Below are positions 5,842-10,336 of a stretch of DNA of 10,336 bases, one piece after another. The notes under the pieces are model-generated. The model had not been told where the DNA came from. It was given only the letters and a program-made list of their open reading frames with translations, and searched no databases. The position numbers were made by a program, and so were the translations under genes. Numbering within the stretch: position 1 is the first letter of the stretch; the number at the start of each line of letters is the position of its first letter. This stretch comes from JACDAN01 sp036554945 (GTDB lineage Bacteria > Actinomycetota > Thermoleophilia > Gaiellales > Gaiellaceae), in contig DATBMH010000060.1 of the NCBI GenBank assembly GCA_036554945.1, positions 1 through 10,336 on the forward strand, given 5' to 3'.

Positions 5842-6480
5842 GTGCCGGTCGAGATCCGTGACGTCGCCCCGGGGCTCTGGATCTGGCGCCAGGACCATCC
5901 GGCCTGGTCGCCGGACGTCAAGTGGGAGCCCTCGGTCACCTCGACGTGCGTGGAGTCCGGTGGCGAGGTCGCCGTCCTCGACGCCCTGGCGCCGCCGGAG
6001 GACGCAACCGAGGTCTGGGAGCGCCTGGACTCGAAGCCGCCGACCGTGGCCGTGGTGCTCAAGCCCGACCACGTCCGCAGCGTCGACCTCTTCGTCGAGC
6101 GGTACGGCGTCCGCGCGTACGGGCCGGACGTGTTCTTCGCGGGCGATGCGCCGAAGACCGAGCTCGACTGGATCGGCGAGGGCAGCGAGGTTCCCGGCGG
6201 GCTGATCGCGCTCTACGACGGCCGCGGGCGCAACGAGACACCCATGTGGCTGCCGCAGCAGCGCGCGATCGTGTTCGCCGACGGGATGACCGAGCGGGAC
6301 GGCGAGCTGGTGATCTGGGGGACGCCGTGGCACGAGAAGCGCGTCGTGCCGGCGATGCGGGAGCTGCTCGAGCTGCCGTTCGAGCACGTGATCATCTCCC
6401 ACGGCGAGCCGGTCCACGATCGCGCCGCGTTCGAGCGCGCGCTCGACCTGCCGCCCTACATGGGCGAGATCGTCGGCTAG
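5842..6480 (+). CDS. Metallo-beta-lactamase-fold-like protein lacking the HxHxDH motif
   Basis: This 212-residue protein has the run of motifs of the MBL fold. There is an N-terminal strand pair (VAPGLWIWRQ) and a strand ending in an acidic residue (EVAVLDAL, residues 42-49). A strand TVAVVL at 68-73 follows, where MBL enzymes carry HxHxDH, then a YGVRAYGPD segment near 88-96, FADGMT near 145-150 and a late ISHGEPV near 185-191. At the metal-motif position the sequence is KPDHVRS, so most zinc ligands are missing, although D147 and H187 remain. It may be a non-hydrolytic or differently liganded relative. The start is GTG at 5842, three bases after the membrane-peptide stop. The gene converges on the bicupin gene and shares CTAG with it. 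The substrate is unknown. Confidence 0.75.
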   Translation: MPVEIRDVAPGLWIWRQDHPAWSPDVKWEPSVTSTCVESGGEVAVLDALAPPEDATEVWERLDSKPPTVAVVLKPDHVRSVDLFVERYGVRAYGPDVFFAGDAPKTELDWIGEGSEVPGGLIALYDGRGRNETPMWLPQQRAIVFADGMTERDGELVIWGTPWHEKRVVPAMRELLELPFEHVIISHGEPVHDRAAFERALDLPPYMGEIVG

Positions 6481-7232
6481 CTCGTCCGGCCGCGGGCCCT
6501 CGCGGCGAACCCGGCGTCCGGCCCGTGGAGGTTGAGCATCCGCGTGGGCCCGACGGGCCGGAAGCCGTGCGTGACCCCGACCGGTGCGGCGAAGCACGAG
6601 CCAGGCCCGAGCCGGACCGTTTCGTCACCGGCTAGGAAGTCGACCTCGCCCTCCAGGACATAGAAGCAGTCGACGTGGTCGCCGTGGCTGTGCGGGTCGA
6701 CGCCCTCCCACCGCTCGTCGAACTCCATGAGGAACATCGAGAGCTCGGTCGTCTCGGCCTTGACCGTGTTGGCGAGGCCCTCCCGGCGGGAGAGCCGGTC
6801 ACCCTCGCCGGGGCCGGTGATCTGCGCGTCGGACGGCCCGCTCGGCGCCTCGACGTCGACGCTGTCCCACTCGTACTCCTTGCCTGCGACCGCGTGGCGG
6901 AGGTACTCGATGAATCGGGCGTCAGGCGCGTGGATGTTCAGGTAGCGCGCGCGGCCCGGCCCGGCGTTGGTGAAGCCGTGGACGACGCCGGGAGGGACCG
7001 CGATCGTCGTCCCGGCCTCCGCGCGCACATTCTCGGTGCCGTTGATGACCTCCAGCGCGCCCTCGAGGACGTAGAACGCGTCGACGTGCTCCTCGTGGAA
7101 GTGGGGCCCGGGACCGACGAAGTCGGGGCCCACGTCGACCTCGTTGATCGAGATCGGCGGCTCGTCGACCTTGACCACGATCCGCGCGTTCAGCCGCTCG
7201 CCCTCACCCGGTCGCTGCACGATCGCCGTCAT
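6477..7232 (-). CDS. Bicupin protein (two tandem cupin domains)
   Basis: This 251-residue protein contains two complete cupin barrels. Domain 1 has GPHFHEEHVDAFYVLEG (H44, H46, D51) and later AVPPGVVHGF (H85). Domain 2 has PHSHGDHVDCFYVLEG (H181, H183, D188) and APVGVTHGF (H222). The usual metal-binding Glu of HxHx4E is Asp in both domains, and an additional His (49, 186) is conserved. Each half opens with PGEG(E/D)RL, showing an internal duplication. A mononuclear metal site in each half is likely; whether it acts as an oxygenase, isomerase or binding protein cannot be told. ATG at 7232 is used. The TTG at 7241, three codons upstream, has a better-placed AAGGA (7252-7248, 6-nt spacing) and may be the true start. 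Its TAG overlaps the stop of the preceding convergent gene. Confidence 0.87.
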   Translation of the reverse strand: MTAIVQRPGEGERLNARIVVKVDEPPISINEVDVGPDFVGPGPHFHEEHVDAFYVLEGALEVINGTENVRAEAGTTIAVPPGVVHGFTNAGPGRARYLNIHAPDARFIEYLRHAVAGKEYEWDSVDVEAPSGPSDAQITGPGEGDRLSRREGLANTVKAETTELSMFLMEFDERWEGVDPHSHGDHVDCFYVLEGEVDFLAGDETVRLGPGSCFAAPVGVTHGFRPVGPTRMLNLHGPDAGFAARARGRTS

Positions 7233-7328
7233 CGAAACCAAATCACATCCTTATCCGTTGTAAGTCAGTCCGTGTAGTTCCAACGGCCGCACACTGCGGA
7301 CCCGCCCAGAAAGGTAGGACGGAACACT
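7233..7328. other. Divergent intergenic region, bicupin / beta-helix gene
   Basis: This 96-bp region is less GC-rich than its surroundings and must hold both promoters. It has an inverted pair CCGTTG (7255-7260) and CAACGG (7281-7286) and a small CCGC-N5-GCGG dyad (7287-7299). AGGA at 7316-7319 is a likely ribosome binding site for the beta-helix gene, nine bases before its ATG. No convincing -35/-10 pair can be assigned. Confidence 0.5.
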
Positions 7329-8627
7329 ATGAGGGGAAGGACCTTGCGTGCCTGCGCGCTGCTCGTCGCGCTGGCCGGTTTCCTGGTGATCGGCGGTGGG
7401 AGTGCGATCGCCCACGGGGACGACGGAACCACGCTCGTCGTCGACGACGACCTGGCGTGCCCGAGCGCCGACCATCCCACGATCCAGGCGGCGGTCGACG
7501 CCGCGCCGCCCGGGTCGACGATCTACGTCTGTCCCGGCGTCTACGACGAGCAGGTCGAGATCGCGAAGTCGCTCGAGATCGTCGGCAAGGACTTCGGGAA
7601 CCAGGACGCGCCGATCGTCCGGCCCGTGGCGGCGACCCCGAACTCGACGAGCCTCACCTCGGGGAACCCGATCACGGCGGTCATCGTCGCCGACCATGCG
7701 AAGGACGTCGAGATCGAAGGCTTGACGGTCGACGGCTCGACCGCCGGGCCGCACAACGGCTGTGCGACGCAGCTCGTCGGCATCTTCTACCGGAACACGT
7801 CCGGGGAGATCGAGCACAACGCCGTCCGCAACGTCAACCTCGGCACCGGGCTCGAGGGCTGCCAGAGCGGACAGGGGATCTTCGTTCAGAGCGGGAACGG
7901 CAAGTACTCGAACGTCGAGATCAAGCAGAACACGCTGCACGAGTACCAGAAGACCGGGATCCTCGCGAACGAGATCGGCACGAACGTCGACGTCGCGGGG
8001 AACACCGTCTCAGGGCTCGGTGTCTCGCCGATCATCGCCCAGAACGGCATCCAGATCGGCTGGGGCGCGAAAGGTGACGTGCACCACAACTCGGTCATCA
8101 ACCATCTGTACGGCCCCTGCGTCTCGACCACGGTCTGTGGCGCGGTCGCGACGAACGTCCTCGTCTTCGGCCCGGATGCGGATACCCGCGCCAAGGACGT
8201 GAGCGTGTACGAGAACGTCCTCGGCAAGGCGCAGGTCAACGTCTACTTCGAGGCAGACAAGAGCAAGGTCGAGAAGAACCTGATCTTCGACACCGACGTC
8301 TTCGACGGGATCTACGTGCCGGGGAACTCCAACCGGATCCACGGCAACACGATCAACACGAGCGACGAGTCGGCGATCTGGCTCGACGGCACCAAGAACC
8401 AGGTCAGCTGGAACGTCGTCAACGAGACTCCCGAGGGCATCCACGACGAGGCCGGCGGGAACTCGATCGGCTACAACGCGTTCTACAACGTCGTCGCCAA
8501 GCGGACGCCGGCTCCGACGGCGCTGAACACGACTGCACTTGCGACTCCGACGGCCGAGGTCGAGGAAGTCACCCTCGTCGGCCTTCCGTCACTCACGGCA
8601 CCGACCGCTTCCGAGGTCAGGCCGTAA
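7329..8627 (+). CDS. Secreted right-handed parallel beta-helix repeat protein
   Basis: This 432-residue product has a clear signal peptide: basic start MRGRTLRA, hydrophobic core to about residue 23, and likely cleavage after A28 in SAIA-HG. The mature protein begins with HPTIQAAVDAAPPGSTIYVCPGVY-type sequence (residues about 49-72), the standard first turns of NosD/pectate-lyase-like beta-helices. Many irregular turns follow with Asn ladders (for example IEHNAVRNV, IKQNTLHEY, VAGNTVSGL, IHGNTINTS, VSWNVVNET). Two cysteines, at 44 and 68, may be disulfide-linked. The C-terminal 40 or so residues are Thr/Ala/Pro-rich and probably disordered; there is no sorting signal. This fold serves polysaccharide lyases, epimerases and structural or binding proteins, and no catalytic residues are identifiable. 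AGGA lies nine bases upstream of ATG at 7329. Confidence 0.88.
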   Translation: MRGRTLRACALLVALAGFLVIGGGSAIAHGDDGTTLVVDDDLACPSADHPTIQAAVDAAPPGSTIYVCPGVYDEQVEIAKSLEIVGKDFGNQDAPIVRPVAATPNSTSLTSGNPITAVIVADHAKDVEIEGLTVDGSTAGPHNGCATQLVGIFYRNTSGEIEHNAVRNVNLGTGLEGCQSGQGIFVQSGNGKYSNVEIKQNTLHEYQKTGILANEIGTNVDVAGNTVSGLGVSPIIAQNGIQIGWGAKGDVHHNSVINHLYGPCVSTTVCGAVATNVLVFGPDADTRAKDVSVYENVLGKAQVNVYFEADKSKVEKNLIFDTDVFDGIYVPGNSNRIHGNTINTSDESAIWLDGTKNQVSWNVVNETPEGIHDEAGGNSIGYNAFYNVVAKRTPAPTALNTTALATPTAEVEEVTLVGLPSLTAPTASEVRP

Positions 8628-8632
8628 GCGGT
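8604..8632 (+). repeat. Stem-loop across the beta-helix stop codon
   Basis: ACCGCTT (8604-8610) and AAGCGGT (8626-8632) are perfect inverted copies with a 15-nt loop. The right arm includes part of the TAA stop and abuts the dnaE2 -35 hexamer. It could be a weak terminator insulating dnaE2; there is no T-run. Confidence 0.35.
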
Positions 8633-8660
8633 TGACACGCCAGCCATGGAGGGCGAACAT
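8632..8660 (+). promoter_or_regulatory. dnaE2 promoter (SOS type)
   Basis: TTGACA (8632-8637) is a perfect -35 hexamer. After 17 bp, GAACAT (8655-8660) is the best -10 candidate. It matches the consensus only at positions 2, 5 and 6 and lies inside the LexA box. The expected start near 8667 leaves about seven bases before the ATG at 8674. The -35 to ATG distance is the same 42 nt as at imuB. Confidence 0.65.
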
Positions 8661-8678
8661 ATGTTCGTCCTCCATGGC
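8643..8678. repeat. 36-bp near-perfect palindrome enclosing the LexA box and dnaE2 start codon
   Basis: The dyad centre is 8660/8661. Of the 18 base pairs, 17 are complementary; the exception is G8653 against T8668, which would be a G-U wobble in RNA. The outer arms, GCCATGGAGG and CCTCCATGGC, extend the symmetry well beyond the operator, and the dnaE2 ATG (8674-8676) lies in the right arm. Confidence 0.85.
8654..8667. promoter_or_regulatory. LexA (SOS) box upstream of dnaE2
   Basis: CGAACATATGTTCG is a perfect CGAAC-N4-GTTCG operator and a fully self-complementary 14-mer. It ends six bases before the dnaE2 ATG. Repressor bound here would cover the -10 element and the start point. Confidence 0.93.
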
Positions 8679-10336
8679 GTACACCGAGCTCCACGCGCAT
8701 TCGGCCTACTCGTTCCTCGACGGCGCCTCGCTGCCCGAGGAGCTGGCGGTGCGGGCGGCCGAGCTCGGGTACGAGGCGCTCGCGCTCACCGACCACGACG
8801 GCGTCTACGGCTCGCTCGAGTTCGCGCACGCCGCGAACGCGTTCGGCGTCCGGCCGATCACCGGGGCGGAGGTGACGCTCGGGAACGGCTCGCACGTGAC
8901 GCTGCTGGTGGAGAGCGCGCGCGGCTACGCGAACCTCTGCCGGCTGCTGACGGCGGCGCACGCCGGCACTCGCCCGAAGGAGGGCGATCCCGCGCTCGAT
9001 CCCGCGCTCGACCAGTCGCTGCTGGAGGAGCTGAACGAGGGGCTCGTCTGCCTGTCCGGCTGCTCGAGGTTCGGCCTCGCCGTGCAGGACCCGAACGCGG
9101 CCGCCCGCCTTGCACGGGCGTTCGGCCCCGAGCGGTACTTCATCGAGCTCCAGCGGCCGTTCGAGCGCGGGGACATGCGGCGGAACGCGCGGCTCCGGGA
9201 CCTCGCGGAGGCGCTCGGGCTCGAGACGGTCGTGACCGGGGACGTCCACGCGCACGCCGTGTCGCGGGCGCCGCTGCAGGACGCGCTCGTCGCGATCCGC
9301 CACCGGACCTCGCTCGAGGGCTCCGAGCCGGAGCGGCGGGGCAACCACGAGGCGGTCCTGCGGGCGCCGGACGAGATCGCCGCGCGGTTCCCGCTCGACC
9401 GGGCCGCAGTCGAGCGGACGGCACTCGTCGCCGAGCGCTGCGAGTTCGACCTGACGCAGGAGCTCGGCTACCGCTACCCGGACTTCTCCGACGGGGCCGA
9501 ACCAGCCATCAGGCGGCTGGCGGATGTCTGCAACCGCGCCTTTTCGCGGCGCTATTCGAACCCAAGTAACACTGTGTTACTAAGTCGGGCTCGCGCGCGC
9601 CTCGACGAAGAGCTGAAGCTGATCGACGAGATCGGCCTCGCCGGGTTCTTCCTGCTGCACCACGAGGTGCTCGAGCTCGCACGGGACGTCGCCGTCGAGG
9701 TGCGCGGGCGGGAGTCGCCGCGCAGCTCGCTGCCGCCGGGGCGGGGCCGGGGCTCGTCCGTCGGCTCGATCGTCTGCTACCTGACCGGGCTGTCGCACGT
9801 CGACCCGGTCGAGGCGGGCCTGTCGCTCGGCCGCTTCATCAACCGCGAGCTGACCGGCGTCCCGGACATCGACCTCGACTTCCCGCGCGACATCCGCGAG
9901 AAGCTGATCGTCGCGGTCACGGAGCGGTACGGACGCGAGCACGCCGCCCTCGTCGCGACCTTCGCCACGTATCGCGCACGCGGCGCGATCCGGGACGTCG
10001 GCAAGGCGCTCGGCCTCCCTTACGCGGACCTGGAGCGGCTCGCGCGTGTCACCGACGGCTGGAACGCGCGGCGCGTCGGCGAGGAGCTCGCGCTCGTCCC
10101 CGGCCTGGAGGCGAAGCTCGACTCGCCCCGGTGGCGCGCCTTCGCCGACCTGACCGCCGAGATCGCCGGCCTGCCGCGCCACATCTCCCAGCACCCGGGC
10201 GGCATGGTCATCTCCTCGCGCCCGCTCGTCGAGCTCGTCCCGGTCGAGCCGGCGGCGATGGCCGGCCGCCAGAACTGCCAGTGGGACAAGGACTCCTGCG
10301 CCGACGCCGGCTTCCTCAAGATCGACCTGCTCGGCC
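8674..10336 (+). CDS. dnaE2: Error-prone DNA polymerase DnaE2 (ImuC), N-terminal part (3' end outside window)
   Basis: DnaE2 is a non-essential C-family polymerase that copies past DNA lesions with ImuB after SOS induction. The frame is open from ATG 8674 to the window end (554 codons). The PHP domain comes first, with ELHAHSAYSF (H7, H9) and LTDHDGVYG (D40, H41). The palm has PPGRGRGSSVGS, and PDIDLDF at 397-403 supplies two catalytic Asp (400, 402). RHISQHPGGMVIS is near 500-513. KIDLLG at the edge carries the third catalytic Asp (551), so the enzyme should be active. The direct LexA control and HPGGMVIS context favour DnaE2 over the replicative DnaE1. Residues about 295-304 (NPSNTVLLS) use AT-rich codons including TTA and sit over a 17-bp inverted repeat. 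imuB is upstream but not adjacent. Confidence 0.94.
   Translation, partial: MAYTELHAHSAYSFLDGASLPEELAVRAAELGYEALALTDHDGVYGSLEFAHAANAFGVRPITGAEVTLGNGSHVTLLVESARGYANLCRLLTAAHAGTRPKEGDPALDPALDQSLLEELNEGLVCLSGCSRFGLAVQDPNAAARLARAFGPERYFIELQRPFERGDMRRNARLRDLAEALGLETVVTGDVHAHAVSRAPLQDALVAIRHRTSLEGSEPERRGNHEAVLRAPDEIAARFPLDRAAVERTALVAERCEFDLTQELGYRYPDFSDGAEPAIRRLADVCNRAFSRRYSNPSNTVLLSRARARLDEELKLIDEIGLAGFFLLHHEVLELARDVAVEVRGRESPRSSLPPGRGRGSSVGSIVCYLTGLSHVDPVEAGLSLGRFINRELTGVPDIDLDFPRDIREKLIVAVTERYGREHAALVATFATYRARGAIRDVGKALGLPYADLERLARVTDGWNARRVGEELALVPGLEAKLDSPRWRAFADLTAEIAGLPRHISQHPGGMVISSRPLVELVPVEPAAMAGRQNCQWDKDSCADAGFLKIDLLG
9565..9581. repeat. 17-bp operator-like inverted repeat inside dnaE2
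   Basis: AGTAACAC and GTGTTACT are perfect inverted copies around a single central T. The bases encode S298-N-T-V-L-L303 of DnaE2 using AGT, AAC, ACT, GTG, TTA and CTA, which is far more AT-rich than the flanking codons. It has the form of a TetR-type operator, but it lies about 890 bp inside the gene. Confidence 0.7.

Noticed and set aside
5581..6597. Minus-strand 338-codon frame opposite the MBL-like gene
   Set aside because: Its composition is typical of antisense GC-rich frames and no domain is recognisable. The plus strand has coherent genes here.
7255..7286. CCGTTG-N20-CAACGG as an operator for the bicupin/beta-helix pair
   Set aside because: The arms are only 6 bp with a long spacer and no recognised regulator family. 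This is expected by chance often enough that it is noted only within the intergenic description.
7251..7940. Minus-strand frame of 229 codons opposite the beta-helix gene
   Set aside because: Arg/Asp/Val-rich shadow frame. The plus strand has a signal peptide and beta-helix turns.
5282..8631. Insertion of a mobile element between imuB and dnaE2
   Set aside because: No transposase, integrase, terminal inverted repeats or target duplications are visible. Base composition looks like the surroundings, and the genes appear to be ordinary chromosomal families.
8646..9569. Plus-strand 307-codon frame over the start of dnaE2
   Set aside because: Arg/Gly/Ala-rich translation in the wrong frame. The dnaE2 frame from 8674 carries PHP and palm motifs and stays open through the window end.
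1..10336. tRNA, rRNA, riboswitch or CRISPR elements
   Set aside because: I found no cloverleaf-like T-arm motifs, regularly spaced direct repeats or recognisable aptamer cores. Gaps between genes are all under 150 bp.

Overview
The window is GC-rich and densely coding. It looks like actinobacterial chromosome, most likely from the Thermoleophilia (Gaiellales/Solirubrobacterales type). The evidence is the Actinobacteria/Firmicutes-type LexA boxes (CGAAC-N4-GTTCG), several near-leaderless starts, a split imuB / DUF6504-like / dnaE2 mutagenesis set, and a ComB-type phosphatase. The taxonomic placement is inference from gene content. I see no RNA genes, CRISPR arrays, transposases or phage genes.

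Layout. Positions 1-1134 (+) hold the C-terminal part of pyruvate phosphate dikinase. It converges on a minus-strand group read from 2977 down to 1131: a zinc-finger rhomboid protease, a six-span membrane protein and a small lipoprotein. The two sides meet on a shared CTAG that carries both stop codons. At about 3010 a compact divergent promoter separates the rhomboid gene from comB (+). Next comes a small alpha/beta protein that probably starts at a leaderless CTG, and then imuB (4097-5281) under a promoter covered by two LexA boxes. Downstream are a short palindromic repeat element, a DUF6504-like small protein, a 48-residue membrane peptide and a metallo-beta-lactamase-fold relative without the usual metal motif. 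That last gene converges on a bicupin gene, again through a shared CTAG. Divergent from the bicupin is a secreted beta-helix protein. The window ends in the first 554 codons of dnaE2, which has its own LexA box.

How the parts work together. The main theme is an SOS-controlled mutagenic translesion polymerase. ImuB is a Y-family-like adaptor lacking catalytic acids, and DnaE2 is an error-prone C-family polymerase with all three catalytic aspartates. They sit about 3.4 kb apart, and each has its own LexA-controlled promoter. In both promoters a TTGACA element lies exactly 42 nt upstream of the ATG. No imuA' is visible. The DUF6504-like protein between them is a plausible accessory. The other genes look like ordinary housekeeping or envelope genes with no evident link to the mutasome.

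The most unusual points are a 36-bp near-perfect palindrome that holds both the LexA box and the dnaE2 start codon; a 17-bp operator-like inverted repeat with AT-rich codons (including TTA) inside dnaE2; a CTG start supported by a promoter-to-start motif seen again two genes later; and the two CTAG convergent junctions. None of these amounts to a clearly new multi-gene system.
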